From assembly GCF_028640845.1 (NCBI RefSeq), contig NC_080541.1:6664935-6728934 (forward strand): DNA of 64,000 nt, written 5' to 3'. Below are positions 53,466 to 64,000 of this stretch, piece by piece. Origin of the DNA: Ahaetulla prasina. Lineage: Eukaryota; Chordata; Lepidosauria; Squamata; Colubridae. The notes under the pieces were generated by a model that was not told where the DNA came from, searched no databases, and saw only the letters and a program-made list of their open reading frames with translations. Made by a program: the position numbers and the translations under genes. Within the stretch, counting starts at the first letter, position 1; each line of letters begins with the position of its first letter.

Positions 53466-53742
53466 AAAAAAGTGACTTATTTCCATTTTTTTCACGCTTA
53501 CGGTCGTTGCAGCATCCTTGTGGTCACGTGATCTAAACGCTTAGCAACTGGCATGTACTTATGACGTTTGCAGTGTCCTGGGGGGTCATGTGATCCCTTT
53601 TGGCGACCTCCTGACAAGCAAAGTCAATGGGGAAGCCAGCTGTGGCAGGAAAGGTCATAAAACAGGGCAAAATTCACTTAACTGTCTTGCTTAGTGACAG
53701 AAATATTGAGTTCAATTGTGGTCGTAGATGCAGGACCACCTG
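53466..53742. mobile_element. TIR-C transposon fragment
   Basis: 'aaaagtgacttatttcc' to 'gcaggaccacctgta', truncated at its left end and hit by a hAT MITE at its right terminus. Confidence 0.75.
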
Positions 53743-54020
53743 TACAGCAGTGGTGGGTTTCAAAAAATTTTACTACCGGTTCTGTGAACGTGGCTTGGTG
53801 GGTGTGGCGTGGCTTGGTGGACGTGGCTTGGTGGGCATGGCAGGGGAAGGTTACTGCAAAATCCCCATTTCCAGCTCCAGCTGGGACTCTGGAGGCAACG
53901 AATAGATGGGGGTGGGGCCAGTCAGAATTTTTATTACCAGTTCTCCGAACTACTCAAAATTTCTGCTACCGGTTCTCCAGAACTGGTCAGAACCTGCTGA
54001 AACTCACCTCTGCTGTACAG
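53740..54020. mobile_element. hAT-N2 MITE, 265 bp, perfect TSD
   Basis: Element 53748-54012, 'cagtggtgggtttcaaaaa' to 'ctgaaactcacctctg', between identical CTGTACAG octamers (53740-53747 and 54013-54020). Confidence 0.95.
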
Positions 54021-54059
54021 GTGAAACTTTCTCTGTTAAGGTTGCCAGTAACATTGAAA

Positions 54060-54867
54060 GAACTGAATGAAATTCAACAGTGAAAAAAAGGAAGGTTCTA
54101 TATTTAGGCAAAAAAAAACAACCCAAAATGCACAGGTACCGTATATGTGGTACCTTGCTCAATAGTAGTACCTGTGAGAGGGATCTTGGAGTCCTGATGG
54201 ACAACCATTTAGATATGATCCAGCAGTGTGCAGCAGCTGCTAAAAAGACAACACAGTTCTGGGCTGCATAAACAGAGGGATAGAATCAAGATCACGTGAA
54301 ATGTTAGTGCCACTTTATAATGCCTTGGTAAGGCCACACTTGGAATACTGCATTCAGTTTTGGTCGCCGCGATGTAAAAAAGATGCTGAGACTCTAGAAA
54401 AGAATGCAGAGAAGAGCAACGAAGATGATTAGGGGACTGGAGGATAAAACATATGAAGAACGGTTGCAGGAACTGGGTATTTCTAGTTTAATGAAAAGAA
54501 GGACTAGGGGAGACATGATAGCAGTGTTCCAATATCTCAGGGGTTGCCACAAAGAAGAGGCAGTCAAACTATTCTCCAAAGCACCTGAGGGTAGAACAAG
54601 AAGCAATGGGTGGAAACTGATCAAGGAGAGAAGCAACTTAGAACTAAGGAGAAATTTCCTGACAGTTAAAACAATTAATAAGTGGAACAACTTGCCCGCA
54701 GAAGTTATGAATGTTTCAACACTGGAAATTTTAAAGAAAATGTTGGATAACCATCTGTCTGAGATGGTGTAGGGTTTCCTGCCTGGGCAGGGGGTTGGAC
54801 TAGAAGGCCTCCAAGGTCCCTTCCAACTCTGTTGTTGTTGTCATCGTTGTTGTTGTTGTTGTTGTTG
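54060..54867 (+). mobile_element. CR1 LINE 3' portion with (TTG)n tail
   Basis: Landmarks '[20 protein letters not shown]', 'DNHLDM' and a frame 54404-54772 ('[20 protein letters not shown]' to 'MLDNHLSEMV'). The 3' end 'aaggtcccttccaactctg' runs into (TTG)n at 54829-54867. Confidence 0.92.
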
Positions 54868-55084
54868 ACTTTGCTTTCTCATTTAGCTAAATGAGGGAAA
54901 TGAAGAAAAAGAAAGAGAAACCCAGATAACGCCAGAATAAACGAAGAAGGGGGATGGGGTGGGGAGAAAGAAGATTATAAATATAAATGTTCAATTATTG
55001 GGTAAAATGGAAAAGAAATTGAAAAGAAAGTATATGTTATTAGAAAATTTGAGCTGCTCGGATATCAAATAAGGGAAATATGGT

Positions 55085-55155
<71 letters not shown>

Positions 55156-55649
55156 GGAAGGAAGGAAGGAAGGAAGGAAGGAAGGAAGGAAAGAAGGAAG
55201 GAAGAAAGGAAGAAAGAAAGAAAGAAGGAAGGAAGGAATAGAGGGTAAGATAGAGGAGCAGAGGGAAAGAGAGGAATGGAAGAAAGGGGAAGGAGAGAAA
55301 GAAAGGATAGGGAACAAGAGTAGGAGAGAAGGTGAGAAAGGAGGAAAAGAGGGGAGGAGTGGAAGGGGAAGGAGGAAGGAGAGGCGGAGGAAGAAAGTAG
55401 GAGAGGCGAGGAGGGAGGGAGGGGAAAAGAGGAGAAGAAGGTGTGTTGTGAAATGAGTGGAAAGAAAGGATGGAAGAGCAATCCCAAACATAATTAAAAT
55501 GTCTTATTTTTGTGCTTTCTTCAGAAAAAATACGTATGATTATTCACGGACAAGAGAATGTACGTTTACAATATGTGTATAAAAAATAAAATAAAATAAA
55601 ATAAAACTTTTTATTAAAAAAAAAGAAAAAAAAGAACTTTGCTTTCTCA
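54868..55649 (+). mobile_element. L1-type 3' end with 14-bp TSD and GA-rich expansion
   Basis: Perfect ACTTTGCTTTCTCA at 54868-54881 and 55636-55649. The insert ends in an A-rich tail. Its middle (55084-55450) is (GAAA)n, (GA)n and (GGAA)n. No coding part remains, so L1 assignment rests on junctions and tail. Confidence 0.78.
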
Positions 55650-56035
55650 ACTCTTCCTGGGGGTTCATCCTTCCATTTTTCCACCCTTCAAGCTAGGACA
55701 TTTTTGGAAATGTCTAACCAAATGTCTAACCAACTCAACCTTTGGCTACCAGCCTATTTATTTTCCCCAGAAAAGAAAACATCTCGCAGGGAAGACTTAT
55801 ACACGGCGAATTTTAGAAAGAGGACAAGAATAAGGGGCGGACTTACAAAACAGAAGCCGGCCCTCGAAAGCCCAAAATATCTTGGACTTTAAATCAATAA
55901 ACTGAAAAGTCCCACAGCACAGAAGGAAGAAAAAGAAAATTTCTCTTCGCTCTGCGATTGGAAGAGCGATAACCTTTTATTGAAGAAATAATCTGGTCAA
56001 GGTAGAACTTCATAAATCGATTCTGGAGTTTATGG
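55650..56035. other. No recognisable feature
   Basis: Unique-looking, unassigned. Confidence 0.5.
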
Positions 56036-56185
56036 CTGCGTTTCTCAGTCTTGGCACCTTGAAAAATGGGTGGACTTCAACTCTCAGAATTCTGCCATCC
56101 GCTAGACTCAAAGATAGTCTGGCGGGGGAATTCTGGGAGTTGAAGTCCATACCTCTTAAAATGGCCAAGGTCAAGAAACACTGCT
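56036..56185. mobile_element. hAT-N1 MITE
   Basis: 'gtttctcagtcttggcacc' and 'gtggacttcaactctcagaa' in inverted relation with 'gggagttgaagtccatacc' and 'ggtcaagaaacac'. Ends diverged. Confidence 0.75.
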
Positions 56186-56295
56186 ATAACCACTACACCC
56201 CATTTGGCCCAAGTCTTCTCCAATCTGGACCTATGTCTTGCCCTCTTGCTATTCTCAGGCTTTTCATCAAACATCAATGACTTGAATTCAGAGAT

Positions 56296-56556
56296 AGCCT
56301 GTTCAGTGGTGCGATTCAGCTGGTTCAGGACGGTTCGGGAGAACCGGTAGTTAAATTGCTGGCTGGCCCTGCCTCTCCTCTCCCCGCCTCTTCCAGGAGT
56401 CCCCACATGCCCCATTTTTGCTCCCAGGGGGATGCAGAAGGCCAAGTACTGGCCACGCCCACCATGGCCACGCCCACCATGGCCATGCCCAATCAGTCGG
56501 TCATTAGGGTAGAGAACCGGTTGTTAAATTATTTGAATCCCATCAATGAGCCTGGC
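56296..56556. mobile_element. hAT-N2 MITE, GC-rich variant
   Basis: Element 56304-56548, 'cagtggtgcgattcagc' to 'ttgaatcccatcaatg'; flanks AGCCTGTT and AGCCTGGC agree at 6 of 8. Includes tandem 'cacgcccaccatggc'. Confidence 0.8.
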
Positions 56557-56580
56557 CATCATTTGGATAACCACAAAGTG

Positions 56581-56908
56581 CAGATAGTTCTCGACCTACG
56601 ACCACAATGGAGCCCAGAATTTCTACTGCTAAGCGAGACCGTTGTTAAGTGAGTTTTTGCCCCATTTTATGACCATTGTTAAACGAATCGCTGAGGTTGT
56701 TAAGTGAGTGACATGGTTGTTAAGCAAATCTTGCTTCCCCCGTGGACTTCGCTTGACAGAAGGTCCCCAGAAGGGGATCACGTGACTCCAGGACGTTGCA
56801 ACTGTCATAAGTATGAGCCGGTTGCCAAGTGTGAAAAACGGTCATAAGTCACTTTTATAACTTCAAACAGTCGCTAAATCCAACGGTTGCATGCATAGGA
56901 CTAGCTAT
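56581..56908. mobile_element. TIR-C transposon
   Basis: 'gatagttctcgacctacg', 'ctgctaagcgagaccg', 'ggatcacgtgactccagg' in family order. Confidence 0.75.
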
Positions 56909-56947
56909 ATTAAGTAAGGCACCAATGGCTGTGCTGCCGAATTAGCC

Positions 56948-57112
56948 ACGATTGGCTGCGTTCACACAACACGCGACAGCCAAACGTGGTCGGTTCCTTT
57001 GTGGCTCAGTGCCCTCTGCGAACCCAGGGGTTAATTCAGGAAAACAACCTGGTTCCTTCAAACCGAGGGAGAGACAGGGTCATGTGAACGCAGCTGATTG
57101 CAGTGTGTAGCT
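56948..57112. mobile_element. Small MITE with GCTGCGTTCACAC ends
   Basis: 'gctgcgttcacac' at 56953 and 'tgtgaacgcagc' at about 57083 are inverted. The pentamer GATTG lies directly before the left end and one base after the right end. One copy only, superfamily unknown. Confidence 0.45.
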
Positions 57113-57894
57113 GTTAAAGGCCCTTTTAAAAAAAATAAAAATAAAACAAACTATGTCGACAAATCTAATCTGGGTCCTCTTCTCTCCCCCACACCCACCC
57201 AAACTTGAACAAACTTGAAAGCAAGAAAAGATCGTATCTTCCCTTCTCCCTTTCCGTTCTCGGCTGTTTTAACTTCAGATGAAGCAGTTGCTCTTGTAAA
57301 TATTACATTCCCGCCGGCGGCGAACGATGGGAAACTTTCTATCTTGGGCGATGGAGGAATGCGGCTGGGTTTTTGTTTTATTTTTTGCCCTCTGGCTGAG
57401 CTGAGGAGAAGTTGGCAATCGATATCCAACCTGTCCCGGACCAGACCGGGCGGTGGAATTTTTTTCAAGCAAGGGGGAAAGGTGGCCTCTCCAAGGAGAA
57501 GGAGGTTGGATCTTGGCCATCTCCTGATTCAAGAGAGTGCAAAAAATAAGGTTTGGAGGTCTGAAAAATGGACCTATCAAAGCGAGAGCTCCCTGGGACT
57601 TTTGGCTCCGACATCTCAGGTGGCTTCACCAAGGGTTGTGGTGGCTTGTCCTCCTGAGATGTTGTGGCTACCTCTCTCAGGGTTTCCAGCCTTCCAAGTC
57701 TAGGAACTTGGACTATGGAGGTTCAAGGAGAACAGCAGGAACAGGAGTTCAAACTCAAGGCCCACAGGCTGGATCAGGAGGCCGTAGGAGCCGAAAACGG
57801 GGCATGGGGGAGTCGTGGCCCCCCAGCCTACGTTTTCACTGGCAGGAAGCTATTGAAACAAACTAAAAAAACACAAAACAAAAAGAGACCTATT
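57113..57894. other. No recognisable feature; longest unassigned frames on both strands
   Basis: Moderately GC-rich sequence with overlapping frames of 100-160 codons on both strands (for example 57215-57703). None shows a domain, signal peptide or repeat family that I recognise. Confidence 0.45.
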
Positions 57895-58437
57895 TCCCCT
57901 TTTGTGAGAAGGGAAAGGAAAGGAGAAAAGGAAAGAGGAAAGACAAAGAAAAAGAAGGGAAGAGAGGAAGAGAGCAAGGAAGGAGAAATAAGGAAAGAGG
58001 GGAAGGAAGAAGAAAGGAGAAGGAAGAAGGAAGGAAAAGGTAGAAAAGGAAGGGAGGGAGGAAGGAAGGAAGAATGGAGGGAATGAGGGAGGAAGGGAGG
58101 GAGGGAGGAAGGAAGGAAGAAGGGAGGAAGGAAGGAAGGAAGGAAGGAAGGAAGGAAGGAAGGAAGGAAGGAAGGAAGGAAGAAGGGAGGAGGGAGGGAG
58201 GGAGGAGGGAAGGAAAGAGGGAAGGAGGGAAGGAAGGAAGGAAGAAGGAGGGAGGGAGGGAGGGAGGGAGGGAGGGAGGAAGGAAGGAAGGAAGGAAGGA
58301 AGGAAGAAAGGAAGGAAGAAGGGAGGGAGGGAGGAAGGAAGGAAGGAAGGAAGGAAGGAAGGAAGGAAGGAAGGAAGGAAGGAAGAAGGGAGGGAGGGAG
58401 GGAGGAAGGAAGGAAGGAAGGAAGGAGATTATAATGA
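57895..58437. repeat. Purine tract, (GGAA)n/(GGGA)n
   Basis: Almost pure G/A on the plus strand. Blocks of (GGAA)n and (GGGA)n alternate, separated by 'gaagaaggga' markers. Glu/Gly/Arg/Lys frames here are artefacts. Confidence 0.96.
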
Positions 58438-58546
58438 GAAGGGAGGGAGGGTCTCACAGAAGTCCTGCCTTAGCACTTGGCCACCACAGGTACCCACGAC
58501 ACGAGTGACATTGAGCTCGCCACGCCCACCATGGCCACGCCCCGAG

Positions 58547-58581
<35 letters not shown>

Positions 58582-59127
58582 GGCCCTCTGAGGTCAAAAA
58601 CAAATGAAATCAAGTTTGACACCCCTGATCTGGAAGGGGTGGACTTCTTGGAAGAGCACAATTCTGTCACTGTCTTTTAGCCATGATTCCTAAATAGAAC
58701 CTCCAGCTTCAGGGGCTCTCTACCTTTGACGGAGGCTCACCTTTTGGACAAAAAGAGGATGTGGCTCATTGAGGTTGCCTCAAGTGTTGTATGAATCAAA
58801 CCTCCTTGTGCTTTTGACCCCCTCTTTGATGCTTTGTATGTGTTGTGTGACCAAGGCATTTGTGGTCTCCTCAGCAAACCATGATTAAACAGGCTCTGGT
58901 TTAATGCAGACGGTGCTCCATCCAGGTACAGTTTTAATTACATTATCATGGCCACCATCTTGATTTCTCTGAGCATATCCTGGAGATATTTTGGGGATCT
59001 CGTAATGCTGGCCACATTTCAAAGCTAAGATTGATTTCTAATTCAATCCATGATGTAAATAATCGTGCAGTGAAGTAAATTCTCTTTTTGTTCCCTTTGG
59101 AAAGCTTTGAACTACAAGGCAATTGGA
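58438..59127. other. (CA)n and unassigned sequence
   Basis: (CA)n at about 58548-58580 next to 'cacgcccaccatggccacg', a hAT-N2 scrap. The rest is unassigned. Confidence 0.5.
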
Positions 59128-59216
59128 TTGATTGATTGATGGACAGATTAACAGAGTTGGTTAACCTTGTAGGTCATATAGTCCAACCCCCCCACCTAAG
59201 CAGGAGATCCTACACC

Positions 59217-60241
59217 CATGATGGCGAATTTATGGCATGCTTGCCACAGATGGCACACCGAGCCCTCTCTGTGGGCAAGCCAGCTGTCGGCCCAGCCCAG
59301 CTTCACCACCCATGCGCGGGCACCTTGTTAAGGGTAATCTGGGTTCACAAAGTAAATTGTGGACTATTGAGCAGAGTACCCTACACATGAAAACGACTGA
59401 GACTGGTTGTATACAATAACAGTCACTTACAGACAAACTGGGGTTTGATATTCCTTTACTTTTAGGGAAAAGGCAAAGTCATAGTCCAAAAACAATTCCA
59501 GGTCATACACATATAAAGCCAGTCAGGGATGTTACAGATATCGAGTCTTCTTACCAACGTAGACTTGCACAACAAACAAGGTCTTCTTCCAGTTCGGCAA
59601 AACACAGTTCAATTCACAACAGTCAGTATCTTGAGGAATCAGTAACCAGCCATGATCAAGCAACAATCATAAAGCTCAAATATACAGTTGCAGCATGTCA
59701 TCAGGTGACAATGCTGTAGCGTCCCTGTAGATTCCCCACAAACCATAATTTAGTAGTCCTTTTATACATTGGCTACAGAGCTCAACCAATCAGGATGCTT
59801 GCATGATGCAGCACAGCCTTAAAGCAATATCATGCCTTTCTACAAACATACATAGTTAGTTTATATATTGCCTGGCCAACTGGTTAGGCAAATAACAATT
59901 TCCTGACACACCTCCCTCTGGCCAGCTGGTCTTCAGGTCTCTGCTGCGCATGCGCAGCGGGTGGGATACATGCGAGGATGTATGCGCGCATGTGGGGGGG
60001 GCAGTGCACATGCGCAGCGGAGTGCAGGAGGCTTTCCAGGCCAAAAATGTGCCCCATTGGAAAGCCTTCTGCACCAAGCTGGAAGCCAAAATGGGACGCC
60101 AGGCACATGCGCAGGGGATGTGTGTGTGTGCGTGGGGGGTGCTCAGATTGCATTTTGGGGGTTTGGGTACGCGTGCGTGCATCTGCGCGCCCATGCATGC
60201 AAGCTTTGGGCACTCAGCACCAAAAAGGTTAACCATCATTG
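59217..60241. mobile_element. hAT-like MITE carrying a solo LTR
   Basis: Starts 'catgatggcgaatttatggc' and ends 'ggttaaccatcattg'; flanks CCTACACC and CCCTACCC agree only partly. The interior has repeated 'catgcgcag' blocks. The LTR lies at 59326-59908. Confidence 0.78.
59321..59913 (-). mobile_element. Solo LTR, perfect TSD, twin of 7203-7784
   Basis: LTR 59326-59908 (583 bp), TGTTAAGGG...CCTGACA, between CACCT (59321-59325 and 59909-59913). It aligns along its whole length with the 7.2-kb copy. Minus-strand TATA-like 'tgtataaaagg'. Confidence 0.95.
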
Positions 60242-60387
60242 CCCTACCCCATTTCTCTTGAAAGCCTCCAGTGATGAAGTTCCCACAACTTCCGAAGGCA
60301 ACTTCTGTTCCGTTGGTCGATTGTTCTCACTGTCAGAAAATTTCTTCTTATTTCCAGGTTGAATCTCTCCTTGGTCAGTTTCCATCC

Positions 60388-60433
<46 letters not shown>

Positions 60434-60546
60434 TGAGTGACCGCCCATCTTAAGGGGAGGGGAGAGACTCCAGTTTCACCTGGCCAGCTTCTACCTTGAT
60501 CCTGGTCTCTGAGCTATTTTCCAAAACCACAGAGGGCAGTAGAAGA

Positions 60547-61094
60547 AGCAATATTACCTTGTTGTTGTTGGCTGCGTGTCCGACCCATTGCGACCCAACG
60601 GACAACATTCCTCCAGGCCTTCCTGTCCTCTACCATCCTCTGGAGTCCATTGAAGCTCACGCCGACTGCTTCAGTGACTCCATCCAGCCACCTCATTCTC
60701 TGCCGTCCCCTTCTTCTTTTGCCCTCCATCTTTCCCAGCATTCGGCTCTTCTTCAGTGAATCCTTCCTTCTCATTAGGTGGCCAAAGTATTTGAGCTTCT
60801 TCTTCAGGATCTGGCCTTCTAAAGAGCAGTCAGGCTTTATCTCCTCTAGGACCGACCAGTTGGATCGCCTTGCAGTCCAAGGGACGCGCAGAAATCTTCT
60901 CCAGCACCAGAATTCAAAGGCCTCGATTCTTTGGCGCTCAGCCTTTCTTATGGTCCAGCCTTCACAGCCATCCATTGCAACTGGGAAAACCAGAGCCTTG
61001 ACTATACGCATTTTTATTGGCAGGATGATGTCTCTGTTTTTTAGTACGCTGTCTAGATTTGCCATAGCTTTCCTCCCCAGGAGCAATATTACCT
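60547..61094 (-). mobile_element. BovB (RTE clade) LINE 3' end with 13-bp TSD
   Basis: Perfect AGCAATATTACCT at 60547-60559 and 61082-61094 encloses 522 bp. The minus strand encodes the BovB ORF C-terminus without a stop: 'MDGCEGWTIRKAERQRIEAF', 'FWCWRRFLRVPWTARRSNWS', 'RRGRQRMRWLDGVTEAVGVS'. The RT core is lost to 5' truncation. The 3' end is (CAA)n-like. Confidence 0.93.
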
Positions 61095-61110
61095 AGTATG
61101 GGAGAAATGA

Positions 61111-61218
61111 TATAACTCTCCAACCTTGGTCCCTTTAAGACTTGTGGCTTTGCTGGCTGAGGGACTCTGGGAGTTGAAGTCTACAAGTCTTAAAGGGACC
61201 AATGTTGGAGACCCCTGA
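61111..61218. mobile_element. hAT-N1 MITE
   Basis: 'tctccaaccttggtcccttt' and 'gaccaatgttggagacccct' are near-perfect inverted ends. Confidence 0.85.
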
Positions 61219-61412
61219 TATAAATGGTTGGAGGAAAAAGAAAAAAAAGACAAGAAAAAATTAGATAATGGTTGAAATAGGAGCAGAAATACAAGAACAA
61301 ATAGGAAGAAACAAAAAATGTTGAAAGGAAATTGTGTACAAGCTTATGTTTAGGTATATATATAAATAAAATAATTAATATTAGAAATATATGTATAAAA
61401 TATACTTTTTTC
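61219..61412 (+). mobile_element. Possible L1 3' end fragment
   Basis: A short frame 'YKWLEEKEKK' resembles the L1 ORF2 end (compare 'FYQWLENK' at 20087), followed by AT-rich sequence. No tail or duplication seen. Confidence 0.45.
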
Positions 61413-62228
61413 CACGCTTCTCTCCTTGATTAGTTTCCACCCATTGCTTCTTGTTCTATCATCTATTGTAATGTCCTTCCTGTTAAAGACTACTTCAGCT
61501 TTAATTGCAACAATACAAGAGCAACCAACAGATTTAAATTTAATGTTAACCGCTTTAATCTAGATTGCAGAAAATATGACTTTTGTAACAGAATCATCAG
61601 TGCTTGGAATACTTTACCTGACTCTGTGGTCTCTTCCCATAATCCTAAAAGCTTTAACCAAAAACTTTCTACTATTGACCTCACCCCATTCCTAAGAGGA
61701 CCATAAGGGGCGTGCATAAGCGCACAAACGTGCCTACCGTTCCTGTCCTATTGTTTTTCTTTTCTTTTCTTCTTCCTATACATATATTGATGCTTATACC
61801 TCCTAATATTTACTCATATATATGTTTATATACTATATAATCCTTTTTATATGATGTTGTGACAAAATAAATAAATAAATAAATCCTCAGGTGCTTTGGA
61901 GAACAGCCCGACTCCCTCTTCTTTGTGGCAGCCTCTGAGATATTGGAACGCTGCTATCATGTCTCCCCTAGTCCTTCTTTTTATTAAACTAGACATGCCC
62001 AGTTCCTGCCACCGTTCTTCATATGTTTTAGCCTCCAGTCCCCTAATCATCTTTGTTGCTCTTCTCTGCACTCTTTCTAGAGTCTCAACATCTTTTTTAC
62101 ATCGTGGCGACCAAAACTGGATGCATTATTCCAAGTGTGGCCTTACCAAGGCATTATAAAGTGGTATTAACACTTCACGTGTTCTTGATTCTATCCCTCT
62201 GTTTATGCAGCCCAGAACTGTGTTGGGA
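61413..62228 (-). mobile_element. CR1 LINE portion split by LINE-B
   Basis: Block 61413-61458 ('cttctctccttgattagttt') and block 61885-62228 ('cctcaggtgctttggagaa' onward) are adjacent in intact CR1 copies. The minus frame 61847-62071 reads '[20 protein letters not shown]'. Confidence 0.88.
61459..61884 (+). mobile_element. LINE-B 3' end inserted in CR1, opposite orientation
   Basis: Encodes 'NRFKFNVNRFNLDCRKYDFC' to 'STIDLTPFLRGP' and ends in (AAAT)n. Nearly the same 3' sequence as the 9296 copy. Confidence 0.88.
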
Positions 62229-62357
62229 TACATTAGGATAAGGGAGAAAAAATGTGCAAGTATTGGTTACTGACGCAAAACTGTTGAAAAGAAAAAAGTG
62301 TTAACATTTCTTTTTGTTTAAAAAAAAATGTTTCATAAAATATTTTTTTTTAAAAAA

Positions 62358-62472
62358 AAGAAGCAATGGATGGAAACTAATCAAGACGAGAACCAACCTA
62401 CAACTAAGGAGAAATTTCCTGATAGTCAGAGCACTTAGCCAGTGGAACTGCTTGCCTCCAGAAGTTCTGGGT
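62358..62472 (+). mobile_element. CR1 fragment without 3' end
   Basis: 'gcaatggatggaaactaatc' to 'agttctgggtgctccatcac'; the CR1 3' untranslated end is missing. Confidence 0.75.
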
Positions 62473-63819
62473 GCTCCATCACACTGGTTTTCTGGCCCAG
62501 GATTGTTGGCAGTGGTAGCAATTGTTACTCTCTGCTCTCTTCATCCAACTCGCAGGATTAACCTGTCGCTGAACATCAGAAGGCGAAGAGTAACAAGAAA
62601 TATATTTTATCTCCCGTTCGTGAAGAACGAAGATTGGAGGATTCTGGGTATTCACAGAGCGATGGATGGTTTTCTCCCACTCTTTAATAAATTGCAGAAG
62701 AAACAAGTGAATAAGGAATTCTGATACCTTGCTTTATTTCATGTTAAAATGATTGGAGAAGCTTTTTTAGAAATTGTTGAGAATACTCGTAGCTCGGATT
62801 GTAGATTTGGGCCACGGTCTGTTCTCCGAGTTTGCTGTTTAGTCCTGGATGTTACATTTCCGATGGTGTTTTGGGGTGAAGAGGTGTTTTTTTTTTTTTA
62901 ATTGGATGGTGATTTTTTTTTTTCATGATGCCGATATGTCTTCTGTGTGCAGATTGTTACGGATTTTGCTGAATATTTGATTTCCCTTGTTGGGGTTTGC
63001 ATTCTTTCGGTTTTATAGGATGGCTTTGCAAAAGATAAGAGATGAAGGATGCAGCCATTCTAATAAGCAGACTAAGTGGGTCATTTGTTCTGAATACATC
63101 TTTTGCGCTGGGCAACCGTCAACGGCGATACTTCTGTCAGCCTCCACTCCAATCTTCACATCTTTTTGTACTCCTTATATTCAGTTGTTAGATAGCATGG
63201 GGTTTTATTTCTAAAGTAAATAGCTCTTGGATTCAAGTTAAGTAGAGGGTGCCCTTTAAGAGTGTTGGTCTGACATAATTAAGGGGGGAGGGGAGATTAA
63301 TGTTTTGAATTCAACAGGAATGTTTGAGCGCGAACTCTAATGGACATTGCATTCCTGATATGATTGACAGCCAGAGACCTGCGGAAGAAGATTACCACGG
63401 GGCCTCGAGAAGGAGCTGGCATTGGACCAGACCTGATGACCTCTTGGGGAAGAGGAGGGAGTAACAGGGGGGATATAGATTGTTAGCCATATTTTGTCTC
63501 AGATTCACCTTTATACTGCTGCAGTCAAGTTGTATCTAGTAAAAGTACTTTTCTTTATCTGCAAATGAAGTCAAGGTGTATTCTTTCCTAGATATAATCA
63601 GAGGCAGCCTGACAACTTCATAACACAGGTGAAGAATTAATTTCCCCAAGAGCGCAAATGAGAAATTGAGACGGTCGTGGAGGGCCGAACCAATAGGGTT
63701 GTGAAGAGGTATAGACACATACACACACGGACATATGTAAATTGCAAAAAAATAAAAAATAAATCACAGTTGTTTTCAAAATAAAAGCAATGCAGTTGTA
63801 TTGCGTGCATGGTATAGAC
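62473..63819. other. Unassigned; LTR-like features at about 63260-63612
   Basis: No family recognised. A purine run 'aaggggggaggggag' (63280-63294) followed by a promoter-like tail region suggests an LTR element relic, but ends and duplication were not found. Confidence 0.35.
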
Positions 63820-64000
63820 CAGGGGTCTGCAACCTTAAACACTCAAAGAGCCATTTGGACCCGTTTCCCACAGAAAAGAAAAGACTGGGAGCCACAAAAC
63901 CTGGGTGGGTGTGGCCAACTCTATGTCACTCACTCCCACCAAGTCACATGACCCACCTAGCCACGCCTACCCAACCAGTCATTAGGGCAGAGAACCGATT
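63812..64000. mobile_element. hAT-N3 MITE, cut by window end
   Basis: Starts 'caggggtctgcaacc' at 63820 and matches 44903 onward ('agagccatttggaccc', 'gggagccacaaaacc'). A hAT-N2-like block ('cattagggcagagaaccg') lies at the window end. Confidence 0.8.

Larger units (their letters stand above)
59128..60432 (-). mobile_element. CR1 LINE 3' fragment with (GATT)n at both sides, split by a hAT MITE
   Basis: CR1 blocks 59150-59216 ('cagagttggttaaccttg') and 60242-60390 ('aaagcctccagtgatgaag' onward) are contiguous in the family. (GATT)n occurs at about 59125-59142 and 60388-60432. Confidence 0.82.

Noticed and set aside
57215..57703. Possible host exon or small gene (162-codon frame)
   Set aside because: Frames of similar length occur on both strands, with no domain, splice or codon-bias evidence I can read. 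Left as unassigned.
60514..61086. Active BovB gene
   Set aside because: Only the C-terminal 190 codons remain; the RT core is absent.
63260..63612. Solo LTR
   Set aside because: A purine run and promoter-like features are present, but I could not find matching termini or a 4-6-bp duplication.

Overview
This window looks like a repeat-dominated stretch of a squamate genome, most likely an advanced snake. The main reason is the many LINE 3' ends of the CR1/L3 type that run directly into (AATAG)n microsatellites, a pattern I recall as described for snakes. Sauria-type SINEs, a BovB/RTE LINE, L2 and CR1 LINEs and long GATA arrays support this. I found no host exon, tRNA or rRNA gene that I can defend. 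The only substantial reading frames with protein-family features belong to retrotransposons. The long Ser/Leu/Phe or Glu/Gly/Arg/Lys frames are translated microsatellites.

Layout. 1-550: the end of a Penelope-like element with a hammerhead-ribozyme core, abutting (TAGA)n. 0.8-8.6 kb: small hAT-like MITEs, a CR1/L1/SINE nest, a polypyrimidine tract, a 48-bp minisatellite inside a MITE, and an inverted duplication around a solo LTR. 8.8-14.6 kb: a CR1/LINE-B/CR1 composite with an in-frame fusion, solo LTRs and a MITE split by a LINE. 14.9-21.3 kb: two composite retro-insertions in which one target-site duplication encloses an L1 3' end joined to a different LINE, plus an L2. 22.2-25.5 kb: a multiply nested MITE/L2/SINE block followed by a GATA (Bkm-like) higher-order array. 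28.1-33.5 kb: a Ty3/Gypsy element with identical 178-bp LTRs, a 5-bp duplication and frame-broken gag/pro/int. 34-48.8 kb: CR1, L1, L2 and L3 copies, nested up to four deep, with 3'-end/microsatellite modules. 49.4-53.1 kb: a 1.55-kb tandem duplication whose breakpoints fall in shared hAT-MITE ends. 53-64 kb: more MITEs, L1, CR1, a second solo LTR of the 7.2-kb family, BovB and purine tracts.

The parts interact as parasites and hosts rather than as a pathway. BovB probably supplies the machinery for the Sauria SINEs, because the SINE 3' tails resemble BovB tails. L2 probably does so for the SINE whose tail matches the L2 3' end. Autonomous hAT and Tc/mariner sources for the MITEs are not in the window. 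Target-site duplications let me order many insertions. Element boundaries were read by eye and may be off by a few bases; family names rest on recall, not on a database search.
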